Part shown: positions 8,503 through 16,643 of the stretch, piece after piece
Position numbering within the stretch: the stretch's first letter is position 1
Layout: each line of letters opens with the position of its first letter
Made by a program: the position numbers and the translations under genes
Notes under the pieces: model-generated
What the model saw: the letters and a program-made list of their open reading frames with translations, nothing else
What the model was told of the DNA's origin: nothing
The model's database searches: none
Assembly: GCA_037132075.1 (NCBI GenBank)
Contig: JBAXPV010000035.1
Coordinates: 1-40,308 of the forward strand
Length of the DNA: 40,308 nucleotides
From: JBAXPV01 sp037132075
Lineage (GTDB): Bacteria; Bacteroidota; Bacteroidia; Bacteroidales; CAIXZF01
Direction: 5' to 3'

Positions 8503-9270
8503 ATGATCAAAATCATCAATATGCGTTCATTTGCGTTTTTGCTTTTATGTAGCCTTCCACTGTTTCTGTTTTCCCAGGTGAGCATCGAAAAGACGTTTCC
8601 CAGCAAAAAGGGGAATCTGAGGTTTTCCAAAGAGACTTTTAAGATGCAATACATCAAAACTACTGAGATCCGGAAGGACTCCGTGCAGATTTATAATGCC
8701 GGAAAAAAAAACATAGACCTCAAGGTAGATCTAGTCAGTAATTATATCAAGTTAAAAGTATATCCTGAGCAATTAAAGCCGGGCGAACGCGGGTATTTCG
8801 TGGTTTCTTATAATGCACAGATTAAGGGTGATTATGGAAACAGCTTTGAGGGTGTCGCAATTCATACCAATGATGAGTTGGAGCCTGAGAAAAGCTTCTT
8901 TATCATGGCATATATTGAAGAAGACTTCAGCGGGCTGAGTAAAGAAGACCGGGCGAATGCCCCAAAGATCAAATTTAGCAGAGAAGGTTTTGATTTTGGT
9001 AAGGTAAAAAAAGGTACTAAAGTAGACTGTAGTTTTGAATTCAGTAATGAAGGCAAGCGTGACCTGGTGATTCGTAAGACCAAAGCGAGTTGTGGTTGTA
9101 CGGCAACAACTCCTGAAAAGACTATATTAAAACCAGGGGAGAAAAGCAAAATCAATATCTCAATCGACACTTCTGCTTTGCATGGTGATCAGCTAAAATC
9201 TGTATTTGTTTACTGCAATGACCCCACTTATTCATCTGTGACCCTAACTCTTACAGGTATTGTAGAATAG
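8503..9270 (+). CDS. DUF1573 exported protein (second of the pair)
   Basis: This 255-residue paralogue of the preceding gene has a signal peptide (MRSFAFLLLCSLPLFLFSQ preceded by six residues). It keeps the middle Ig-like region (FSKETFKMQYIKTTEIRKDSVQIYN, LKPGERGYFVVSYNAQIKGDYG) and the C-terminal DUF1573 module. The latter carries FDFGKVKKGTKVDCSFEFSNEG and TKASCGCTATTPEKT. It lacks the first N-terminal DUF1573 module of its neighbour, so it looks like a shortened duplicate. Starts at 8503 and 8521 both fit; upstream ATGs would overlap the neighbour and add no signal sequence. The two are probably co-transcribed. It ends one base from the convergent gene at 9272. Function is unknown. Confidence 0.85.
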   Translation: MIKIINMRSFAFLLLCSLPLFLFSQVSIEKTFPSKKGNLRFSKETFKMQYIKTTEIRKDSVQIYNAGKKNIDLKVDLVSNYIKLKVYPEQLKPGERGYFVVSYNAQIKGDYGNSFEGVAIHTNDELEPEKSFFIMAYIEEDFSGLSKEDRANAPKIKFSREGFDFGKVKKGTKVDCSFEFSNEGKRDLVIRKTKASCGCTATTPEKTILKPGEKSKINISIDTSALHGDQLKSVFVYCNDPTYSSVTLTLTGIVE

Positions 9271-9271
9271 G

Positions 9272-9736
9272 TCACAGGTCTTTTACCCGGTCGAGGATGT
9301 TCTGAATGTCTTTGACCAACGCATGTTTGTCGGCACCGATGCGGTCCATTTCATCCTGGTATTCCTTCAGTTTCATTTTAAGGTAATCCTTCTCTGGGTT
9401 CTTTTCTTCGAGCATTTCCCGTAAAGATTCAATTTCATGCTGCATTTCCGGGGCCCTTTTCCGGTATTCTGAGAGTGTTTTTTCTGATTCAGCGTTTTGC
9501 AGGGACAACTCATTTTTTGCTTTTCGGGTCTTGAGAAATAAAATGAGCAAGATCAGAAAGAGAAAGAGCGCGAGGGCAGTGATTGCCCAGGCTGACAAAA
9601 TAAGCTGGTTCATGCTCCCAATGTCAAAAGTGTCAGCGAGAGAAGCCGATTGCGCCTGGACTTGTGAAAAGAATGTAAGTGTCAGTATGATAAGGCTTAA
9701 GAAGCGCTTTGAATGCAGGGTTTTGCAATAGATCAT
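9272..9736 (-). CDS. small membrane-anchored coiled-coil protein, unknown function
   Basis: I do not recognise a family. From the ATG at 9736 the product has 154 residues. A signal peptide (RFLSLIILTLTFFSQVQAQ) comes first, then a short exported stretch and one strong membrane helix (AWAITALALFLFLILLILFL). The C-terminal half is charged and predicted to be coiled coil (LSLQNAESEKTLSEYRKRAP, ESLREMLEEKNPEKDYLKMK), so it would lie in the cytoplasm. The open frame continues upstream to 10009, but that extension overlaps the divergent gene at 9876 and lacks a sensible start. The stop is one base from the convergent DUF1573 stop. Confidence 0.6.
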   Translation of the reverse strand: MIYCKTLHSKRFLSLIILTLTFFSQVQAQSASLADTFDIGSMNQLILSAWAITALALFLFLILLILFLKTRKAKNELSLQNAESEKTLSEYRKRAPEMQHEIESLREMLEEKNPEKDYLKMKLKEYQDEMDRIGADKHALVKDIQNILDRVKDL

Positions 9737-9875
9737 AATATATTGATTTTCGCCATGATAAAAATAAACATTTTGATTGGATTTACGTTTTCTCTTTGAA
9801 AAAATATTGACTTTCGTGGTCTGATTTTTGCAGAGCAAATCTCGTCTAGCTAACATATTAAGTATTTGTAATTTT

Positions 9876-11318
9876 ATGAAAAAGAGTGTTTTTCTTATTC
9901 TTTTATTGATGATCCCGGCCTTGTTTGTCAGCGCCAGTCCTGCAAAAAAAGCATACAGGATCAAAGTGAAAATTTCTGACTTGAAAGATACCGTCTGCTT
10001 TTTAGCCAATTATTTTGGCGACAAGACCTATCTTCAGGACACAGCCAAGATTGATAAAGACGGAAAATTTGAATTTAGTGGTGACGAACCCTTAGCCCGT
10101 GGAATTTATATCATTGCCAAAGGGAATAAGCGACTTTTTGAATTTTTGATTGATAAGAGTCAGTCGTTCAGCATCGAAACCCAGGGTGAAGATTATGTAA
10201 AAAACATGAAGTTTAAAGATTCTCCCGAAAATACTTGGTTTTACGATTATCTTAGATTCAATTCAAAGAAATATGAAGAGACCGAACCCTGGCTAAAGCT
10301 TCAGAAGACGGTAAAAAACAATAAGGATTCTATTGCTTTGATTAAGCGTAAATTAGAAGCTGAAAATAAAGAGGTTGAGAATTATAAGCTCGATTTTATT
10401 AAAGCACATGGAGATGCTTTTATGTCCCATTTTTTCCTGGCAATGAAAGATCCAGTGCTACCTGAAGCTCCATTGAAGCCAGATGGAAAGCGGGATTCGG
10501 TATACCTGTTTCACTGGTATAAAGACCATTACTGGGACAACACCGATTTGAATGATGATGCTTTGTTGCGTACACCGTTTTTTCACAGCAAGATTGTGAC
10601 GTATTTTGACAAGTTGATCATTCAACAGCCTGACACATTGATTATTGAAATTGATAAAATGATTGACAGGGTCAGGTCAAATAAAGAAATGTTCAAGTAT
10701 TTTGTCTGGTACCTGACAAATTGGTCAGAGATTTCGCAAATCATGACATTCGACAAGATCTTCGTTCACATGGTTGAGACCTATTATGTCACAGGACAGG
10801 CCTATTGGGTGAATCCAACTGTTCTTGAAAACCTGACAAAGAAGGCCAGGCAGTGGAAGCCCATATTGGTGGGGCAGCCTGCACCCAATATGGTGATGCT
10901 GGATTCCAATTTACGGCCTTCAGCTTTGCTTGCAGTGAAAGCAAAGTATACGATTATATATTTCTGGGACCCGGAATGTGGTCATTGTAAAGTTGAAAGC
11001 CCCAAGTTGTCAGCCTTTTATCACGAAAAGAAAGACAAATATGGTGTTGAGGTCTTTAGCGTATGTTCTGATACCAATATGGTCAAGATGAAAGAATATA
11101 TTAAGAAAAATAAGTTTGATTGGATCAATGTGAATGGGCCAAGAACGCTTACAGTTAATTATCATGACCTCTACAATATCACAGCCACGCCGGTTGTGTA
11201 CATTTTGGATGAGAAGAAAACCATTATTGCCAAAAAGCTTTCGGTTGACCAGATCGGTGATTTCCTCGATCGTTGGGAAAAATTCCAGGCAGAGGACAAA
11301 ACGGGCACTAAAAAATAG
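9876..11318 (+). CDS. exported thioredoxin-fold protein, DUF4369/DUF5106/TlpA type
   Basis: This 480-residue exported protein starts at the ATG at 9876, with a signal peptide ending VSASPAKK. The N-terminal ~100 residues form a DUF4369-like beta domain (ANYFGDKTYLQDTAKIDKDG, then GIYIIAKGNKRLFEFLID). The helical middle (~residues 105-330, with HWYKDHYWDNTDL) resembles DUF5106. The C-terminal ~140 residues form a TlpA/AhpC-type thioredoxin fold with active site CGHC (residues 368-371, in FWDPECGHCKVESP) and the cis-Pro region TATPVVYILD. It is expected to catalyse disulfide exchange in the periplasm; partners are unknown. A strong intrinsic terminator at 11357-11388 follows the stop. Confidence 0.87.
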   Translation: MKKSVFLILLLMIPALFVSASPAKKAYRIKVKISDLKDTVCFLANYFGDKTYLQDTAKIDKDGKFEFSGDEPLARGIYIIAKGNKRLFEFLIDKSQSFSIETQGEDYVKNMKFKDSPENTWFYDYLRFNSKKYEETEPWLKLQKTVKNNKDSIALIKRKLEAENKEVENYKLDFIKAHGDAFMSHFFLAMKDPVLPEAPLKPDGKRDSVYLFHWYKDHYWDNTDLNDDALLRTPFFHSKIVTYFDKLIIQQPDTLIIEIDKMIDRVRSNKEMFKYFVWYLTNWSEISQIMTFDKIFVHMVETYYVTGQAYWVNPTVLENLTKKARQWKPILVGQPAPNMVMLDSNLRPSALLAVKAKYTIIYFWDPECGHCKVESPKLSAFYHEKKDKYGVEVFSVCSDTNMVKMKEYIKKNKFDWINVNGPRTLTVNYHDLYNITATPVVYILDEKKTIIAKKLSVDQIGDFLDRWEKFQAEDKTGTKK

Positions 11319-11356
11319 AAGACTGGCCGTTGTGAAGACGGATCAATCACAAAATG

Positions 11357-11388
11357 AAGGCATCACATCAGCGTGATGCCTTTTTTTT
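11357..11388 (+). terminator. intrinsic terminator after the thioredoxin-fold gene
   Basis: A perfect 10-bp stem, AAGGCATCAC (11357-11366) and GTGATGCCTT (11373-11382), encloses the 6-base loop ATCAGC, with a T run ending at 11388. It isolates the upstream gene from the 1697-residue protein. Confidence 0.9.
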
Positions 11389-11393
11389 GTAAC

Positions 11394-11401
11394 TAATTTT
11401 G
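11394..11401 (+). promoter_or_regulatory. -7 box TAATTTTG for the giant SPOR protein
   Basis: Exact TAnnTTTG match just past the terminator. Initiation near 11408 would give leaders of 40 bases to the ATG at 11448 or 109 to the ATG at 11517. Confidence 0.4.
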
Positions 11402-11516
11402 TAAGCTTAAGTTTAATAATCTTTAGATTGATACCATATATTGTTGCATGACTTATCTTCTGGGTAAAGAGGAAAACAGGAAATTTTTCCGGACACGCCG
11501 GCTCGCTGAATTGTTA

Positions 11517-14500
11517 ATGAGCCGCCGTATTTCCTTTCTTGTTGTACTCATAAATTTGTGTGTGGTTTTTCCTTCATATTCGCAAGACAAAAAAGTCGAT
11601 CGAAATGTGGATAAGCTTGAAAAACAGGCCCTTCAGTTGTTTCAGGAGCAGGATTTTGTGCATGCCTTGCCCATGTATTCCCAGCTCTTGTCCTTAGACA
11701 TTAAAAACCCTGACCTGAATTACCGCTTTGGGGTTTGCCTCTTGCAGGGTGATCGACGCGACCTGGAACGCCCGCTGCGGTTTCTCGAGAAAGCTGTTAA
11801 AGAGCCAGGTATTGAGCCAGAAGCATATTTCTACCTGGGGATGGCATATCAGTATAACTACAGGTTTTCGGATGCTATTGGACAATTTAATACCTATAAG
11901 CGCCTTGGTGACCCGAAGAAAGTGAAGGAATTCGAGGTGGAGCGTCAGATTCAGATGTGTGAGAATGGTTTTATGTTGTTGTCGAATGTGCATGATATTT
12001 ATGTGTTGTCGAAATCGCAGGTTAATCTCCTGGATTTTTACCGGGCTTACCAGCTGAAGAATTTCGGAGGAGAATTTCTTTTAAAACCCGACTTTTTTAA
12101 GTCCAAGATTGATAAAAAAAGCAAGGATTTCGATGTGATGTTCTTTCCCAAAGGACAGGATGAAGTTTATTTTTCCAGTTATGGTGATGACCGGAAAAAC
12201 GGACGTGACATCTTTCATGCCTATCGTCAGCCTGATGGAAGTTGGGGCAAACCACTCCGGGTAGAAGGAGCGATTAACACACCCTATGATGAGGCCTTTC
12301 CCTACCTCTTACCCGATGGGAAAACCATGTATTTCTGTTCCAAAGGGCACAATAGTATGGGCGGTTACGATATTTTTCTGTCGCGCCTCGATACAGTGCG
12401 AAAGTTGTGGATGAAGCCCGAGAATCTTGATTTTGCAATTAATACACCCTTTGACGATCTTTTATTCGTAAGTGATAAAAGTAAGCGAATTGCCTATTTC
12501 GCCTCAAACCGTTCGACTACCGGTGACCAGGTAACAGTTTATAAAGTAAGGATCGACAAGCGTCCTGAAAAATCGCAGGAATTGTCACTTCAGCCTTTGT
12601 TGGCCGGTAATGAGCGCAATAAGGCGAATTATGACCGCTCTTTGGAAATCATCAGGGAGATGTCGCGTTTAGAGGTAAACACAGGTAGTGAAGCACTTGC
12701 TGATACGAATCAGGCTGTACCTGAGAACCCGCCATTATTGGCTGTTTCAGAGACAAAAAATGAAACGGCGCTGCCAACAGAAAGTCTGGAGCAAAAGCTA
12801 AATCGAACATTAATAGAACGTAAAGAAGTTCAGGCTGGGGTGGATTCTGCTTTTGACCTTGTAAAAATGATGGACAAAAGCCTGAAGGATTTTGAAGTCG
12901 TCAGGGCGAAAATCAGCCAGGAGTCAGAAAAACTCTCTGATAAACATGAGATTGCTGTGGCGAAAGCCGTAAAGAAAGCATTGGATAATGCTTCCACTAC
13001 AAAACATGCTAAAGTTGAGAATGCCCGCTACAGGAGTGGTTTAATGCAACAACTTCTTGCGACGCAAAAACATGACTCCGCAAAGATTCTATTTGTCCAG
13101 TTTAAAGAGGAGCTCAAGCCTGCTGATACTGCTGTTGATTTCTCAAGGAGAATTCCGGCAGATTTGAAGATTGCACTCAACAGTTCTACGAAAAAGAGCC
13201 AGGTGGAAACAGATTTCTTTCAAGGAGAGGAGATTCATAAGCTCCATAAGGATTCTGCTTTTCTGATGAGTTTTGTTGACCAGAGTATCAGCGGGAAGAC
13301 AGCAGCAGAAACAATGGCATTTGTTGAGAAAATTGAAACGAATAAATCTAATAGTAATGTTGTCAGTGAGATAGTGGATACTTCTGAAGCGGTAGCGGTT
13401 TTGAAAGAAACCCAAAATACAGATCCTGTTTTTGAAAAAGCCAGACAAAATGTTTCTGCACTTGTTTCTGCTCAAAAAGCGAAATTGGATGAATGGCAGA
13501 ATGAATCCATGGAAAATCAGGCCCTGGCCAACCAGATTGTTCAATTTAGCCTGGAGCAAGCTGATAAGCTAATGGATGATTACCAGGATCTTGCAGCTAA
13601 AAAACTCAACAAACAGGAAAGGGTAGAAGACAGGGAGTTTAAACTAAAAACAATCCAAAATGAAGCAATAAGCAAGCTTGCCAGGGCCAGGGTTGCCAGC
13701 ACCTATCAAAGCATTTTGGAAGACACTGAAGATTCCCTAAGCCAGCAAATCCTAATGTTGGAAACACTGGAAAATGATGTAAGCAAATCTATAAGTCAAG
13801 AGGAACTTACGCAGTTGAAGACTCATTTGGATTCATTAACAACGGATAACATTAGCAAGATATCTCCCGAAACGGTTAAGGAAAAGTTAGCGTTGAAACT
13901 CGCTAACTCTTTAGAAAAGATCACAATTAATCCTGACAGCATTATGCGGCTTGCGGTGCAAAGTATATGTTTGGACAGCCTGAGTAAGTCGGTTGCCACC
14001 AAAGGGAAAAATACAAGCCAGCCTGACGATAATAAACAAAGAGCAGAGGCTGTGAAATCATTACACAGTGGAAGTGTTGAGACTGGAACCCATGTGCTTA
14101 AATTGTTGGATTATTATGCTGCCCAGCAGCAATTTACGGAATCAGTAAACAAGGAATCTGCAAGATTTGATATTTCAGAAAAGCTTATTGATGTAATCGT
14201 CCCGGAGGAAAAGATCGCTAAGAAAACGCGTAAAAAAGAGATGACAGATAAGACCTGCCTGGATTATCAGCTACAGCTCACACAACTTAGTCCGGCTGCT
14301 GCTGCATTCAGTAATGTAAATGATCCGGAAAAGGTGGTGGCACGTGTTAAAGCGATGGAAAAAGCGATGTCTCTCGAAGGTTCTGGTTTTTCAGAGGCAA
14401 GCAAAGACAGCGTCGTGGAAATCGTCATGCAAAAGTATAGCCCGGAGATTGCGCTCCTGGAAAAGAGTCAGCTCAACGAAAAAGAAATAGTTTCTGAAGG

Positions 14501-16610
14501 CGAAAAGATGCCACAAGGCTCCAGGCCTGAATTAGGAAAAGAGAGCAAACCTGAAATAGGAAAAGGTAATAAACCTGAAACAGGAAAAGGTAATAAACCT
14601 GAAATAGGAAAAGGTAATAAGCCTGAAATAGGGAAAGTGAGCAATCCTAAATTGGGGACAGTAAGCAATCCTGAGACGGTGAAAAGTGGCAGTCCTGAAC
14701 AGCAAAAGATCAGTGATGAAAAGCTGATGAACACCGCTGAGGCTTTAAGTAAAAGCCTTGCTGAAGGCATCGGCCAGCTTGACAAAATGCTAAGCAGCGA
14801 AGTGCCTGCAGTCAAGATACCAGCGCTTCAAAGCCGGCTGAAGGATTATCAAAGATCTGCTGATACTGCCATCGCGCAGCTCCAAAAGGAAGCCCAGGTA
14901 AAAGTGGAAGAAAAGGGCAGTCATTCCGATATCGCGATGTACCTTGAGTTAAAAGAATATGAGATCAGGGCTTCGCGTAACAAGGCTGTTTACCTTGCAA
15001 ATAAACTCAAAACTGCAGCCTTGGAGCAAAAATCCGGGGAGATTGCCGGCAACGGGACCGCCAACCTTCTTGAAAATGATGCTGAGGTCTTGTTTTCTAA
15101 AGCCAGGATACGTGTCGACAGTGCTGGTCATACCAAAGTATTCCTAATCAAGAAACAACTGCTTCAGGAAGCTTTTGTTATGGAGGATACCGCTTTGGCC
15201 CGACAGGAGAAAGCAATCGTCTTGAGAGAAAAACTCATTGAAAGTCAGCCGATCGCGATGCAAGTGACATCTCCATTAAAAGTATCTGGTAAAACAGCTG
15301 ACAAAGCACCTGTCGAAGCCATAGCTTTTCAAGAAAACCCAATAGCAACAGATACAACGAAGCCGCAGAAAGCATCCTATAAGCCTATTGCAAAAGCACC
15401 AGCTAAACCGACAAAAGAAAAAGCCAATGCCCTTGCAAAAGCCCCGGCAAAAGCGACCCCGGCAAAAGAAATCTCTGTCGAAAACGTAGCTGCGAAACCG
15501 ACCAAAGCAAAAGCAAACACTATTGCAAAAACACCTGCGAAGCCGACCAAAGCAAAAGCAAACACTATTGCAAAAACACCTGCGAAACCGACCAAAGCAA
15601 AAGCAAACACTATTGCAAAAGCACCCGCTAAGCCAACAAAAGCTACAGCCAATACTGTTGCAGAAACATCCGCTAAGCCATCCAGCGCAAATGCGAACCT
15701 TGTTCCAAAGGCTTCTGTAAAACTGATTGATTCCGGGACCGTTGCAAGCACGAAAGTGACTGTTACTCAATATGGAAAAGAAATAATAACGGTATATCAG
15801 AATCCCGATAGTCCAATTCCTGAAAAAGGCAATCCTCTTGCCGGAAGAACGGATACCAATAATATTCATACCAGGGATACTACTACACTCAAATTGGCCA
15901 CCCGCATCATCATTAAAGCATTGCCCGAGTCATCACGTGCAACAGCCGAAAAGCTGGTAGAGGCCATCAGGGCGCTTAGCTTGCCTGACATCAGTGATTT
16001 GTATTATACTGTCCAGGTTGGTGTTTATGCCAAACCCAGGACCAGTGCACAGCTGAATAGCGTAAGCCCTCTTTTTGGGGATCGGCTAAAAAATGGGTAT
16101 TATCGTTATTTTTCGGGAATTTTTGGGACAAAAGATGTTGCAGTGGAGGCAAAGAATGTTATTGTCCGCAAAGGGATATCAGATGCTTATGTAGTTGCGA
16201 TATATAAAGGCCGCAGGCTTACTTCAGAGGAGGCCATGGCCTTTGATCCACAATCTATTGCAAACACCATCCCCAGGGCAGTGCTTGAGAGCCTGGTGCA
16301 ATCGGTCATTCCGGTTCAGGAGACAAAGGCAGAATTCCGGGTTCAGCTTGGCGCTTATCGGAAGCCAATCACAAAAGAGGTCATTGCATATTATTCAGGT
16401 AAAACGGGCATGTCAATAATAACTTTGGTCAGTACAACACGACTCAGCTTGGTGATGACAAGTGGAATCGCTACCTTTGATGAGGCGGTTACGACACGAC
16501 AAAAGGCTGTAGCGGCTGGTATTGCTGATGCTTTCCTCGTGGGATACATTGGTGACGAAAGGACTACAGCCGCAATAGTTCGTCAGCTCATGAGTAAGAA
16601 TACACCTTAA
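11517..16610 (+). CDS. giant envelope protein: TPR, PD40 propeller, repeat-rich coiled coil, two SPOR-like domains
   Basis: This product has 1697 residues from the ATG at 11517. An in-frame ATG at 11448 would add 23 charged residues before the signal peptide (SFLVVLINLCVVFPSYSQ). In order it holds: TPR repeats (~residues 15-130; ALQLFQEQDFVHALPMYSQL); PD40/WD40-like propeller blades (~200-340; DEAFPYLLPDGKTMYFCSK, then GGYDIFLSRL); about 1000 residues rich in Glu, Lys, Ala and Gln with coiled-coil character; two tandem-repeat blocks; and two C-terminal SPOR-like modules (DNA ~15996-16235, YYTVQVGVYAKP with NGYYRYFSG and DAYVVAIYKGRR; DNA ~16335-16570, FRVQLGAYRKP). TPR-PD40 proteins of Bacteroidota such as PorE end in an OmpA-like peptidoglycan-binding domain; here SPOR-like domains replace it. 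A periplasmic scaffold tied to peptidoglycan is inferred. Linkage to T9SS or gliding is unproven. Confidence 0.8.
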   Translation: MSRRISFLVVLINLCVVFPSYSQDKKVDRNVDKLEKQALQLFQEQDFVHALPMYSQLLSLDIKNPDLNYRFGVCLLQGDRRDLERPLRFLEKAVKEPGIEPEAYFYLGMAYQYNYRFSDAIGQFNTYKRLGDPKKVKEFEVERQIQMCENGFMLLSNVHDIYVLSKSQVNLLDFYRAYQLKNFGGEFLLKPDFFKSKIDKKSKDFDVMFFPKGQDEVYFSSYGDDRKNGRDIFHAYRQPDGSWGKPLRVEGAINTPYDEAFPYLLPDGKTMYFCSKGHNSMGGYDIFLSRLDTVRKLWMKPENLDFAINTPFDDLLFVSDKSKRIAYFASNRSTTGDQVTVYKVRIDKRPEKSQELSLQPLLAGNERNKANYDRSLEIIREMSRLEVNTGSEALADTNQAVPENPPLLAVSETKNETALPTESLEQKLNRTLIERKEVQAGVDSAFDLVKMMDKSLKDFEVVRAKISQESEKLSDKHEIAVAKAVKKALDNASTTKHAKVENARYRSGLMQQLLATQKHDSAKILFVQFKEELKPADTAVDFSRRIPADLKIALNSSTKKSQVETDFFQGEEIHKLHKDSAFLMSFVDQSISGKTAAETMAFVEKIETNKSNSNVVSEIVDTSEAVAVLKETQNTDPVFEKARQNVSALVSAQKAKLDEWQNESMENQALANQIVQFSLEQADKLMDDYQDLAAKKLNKQERVEDREFKLKTIQNEAISKLARARVASTYQSILEDTEDSLSQQILMLETLENDVSKSISQEELTQLKTHLDSLTTDNISKISPETVKEKLALKLANSLEKITINPDSIMRLAVQSICLDSLSKSVATKGKNTSQPDDNKQRAEAVKSLHSGSVETGTHVLKLLDYYAAQQQFTESVNKESARFDISEKLIDVIVPEEKIAKKTRKKEMTDKTCLDYQLQLTQLSPAAAAFSNVNDPEKVVARVKAMEKAMSLEGSGFSEASKDSVVEIVMQKYSPEIALLEKSQLNEKEIVSEGEKMPQGSRPELGKESKPEIGKGNKPETGKGNKPEIGKGNKPEIGKVSNPKLGTVSNPETVKSGSPEQQKISDEKLMNTAEALSKSLAEGIGQLDKMLSSEVPAVKIPALQSRLKDYQRSADTAIAQLQKEAQVKVEEKGSHSDIAMYLELKEYEIRASRNKAVYLANKLKTAALEQKSGEIAGNGTANLLENDAEVLFSKARIRVDSAGHTKVFLIKKQLLQEAFVMEDTALARQEKAIVLREKLIESQPIAMQVTSPLKVSGKTADKAPVEAIAFQENPIATDTTKPQKASYKPIAKAPAKPTKEKANALAKAPAKATPAKEISVENVAAKPTKAKANTIAKTPAKPTKAKANTIAKTPAKPTKAKANTIAKAPAKPTKATANTVAETSAKPSSANANLVPKASVKLIDSGTVASTKVTVTQYGKEIITVYQNPDSPIPEKGNPLAGRTDTNNIHTRDTTTLKLATRIIIKALPESSRATAEKLVEAIRALSLPDISDLYYTVQVGVYAKPRTSAQLNSVSPLFGDRLKNGYYRYFSGIFGTKDVAVEAKNVIVRKGISDAYVVAIYKGRRLTSEEAMAFDPQSIANTIPRAVLESLVQSVIPVQETKAEFRVQLGAYRKPITKEVIAYYSGKTGMSIITLVSTTRLSLVMTSGIATFDEAVTTRQKAVAAGIADAFLVGYIGDERTTAAIVRQLMSKNTP
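14523..14714 (+). repeat. 24-bp tandem repeat, eight units, inside the giant protein gene
   Basis: Eight in-frame 24-bp units encode variants of KPEIGKGN (units start at 14523, 14547, 14571 and so on). Units two to four differ at only one base; the outer units are diverged. The period of eight codons keeps the frame, so unit gain or loss would change length without breaking the gene. Confidence 0.9.
15402..15716 (+). repeat. 45-bp tandem repeat, seven units, inside the giant protein gene
   Basis: Seven 15-codon units encode variants of AKPTKAKANTIAKTP. Units at 15492, 15537 and 15582 are nearly identical; the one at 15447 is the most diverged. The product is a Lys/Ala/Pro-rich linker before the SPOR-like domains, basic and likely extended, like wall-spanning linkers. 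Confidence 0.9.
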
Positions 16611-16643
16611 AGGCTTAACATCGTTAAAATCGCCGGATTATTT

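Noticed and set aside
9737..10009. N-terminal extension of the coiled-coil protein gene to 10009.
   Set aside because: It would overlap the start of the divergent thioredoxin-fold gene, contains no domain, and hides a good signal peptide that begins at 9736.
14468..14815. Antisense open frame with repeated LLPFPISG segments.
   Set aside because: Shadow of the 24-bp repeat in the giant gene; the 8-residue periodicity is imposed by the sense strand.
15276..15869. A 197-codon antisense open frame with repeated CFCNSVCFCFGRF-like segments.
   Set aside because: It is the mirror of the 45-bp Lys/Ala repeat of the giant gene; the Cys/Phe periodicity follows from that repeat, and there is no start context or homology.
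16015..16570. The two SPOR-like modules considered as a misread OmpA domain.
   Set aside because: The pattern VQVGVYAKP ... NGYYRYFSG ... DAYVVA and its second copy fit SPOR spacing; no OmpA motif (such as NxxLSxxRA) is present.
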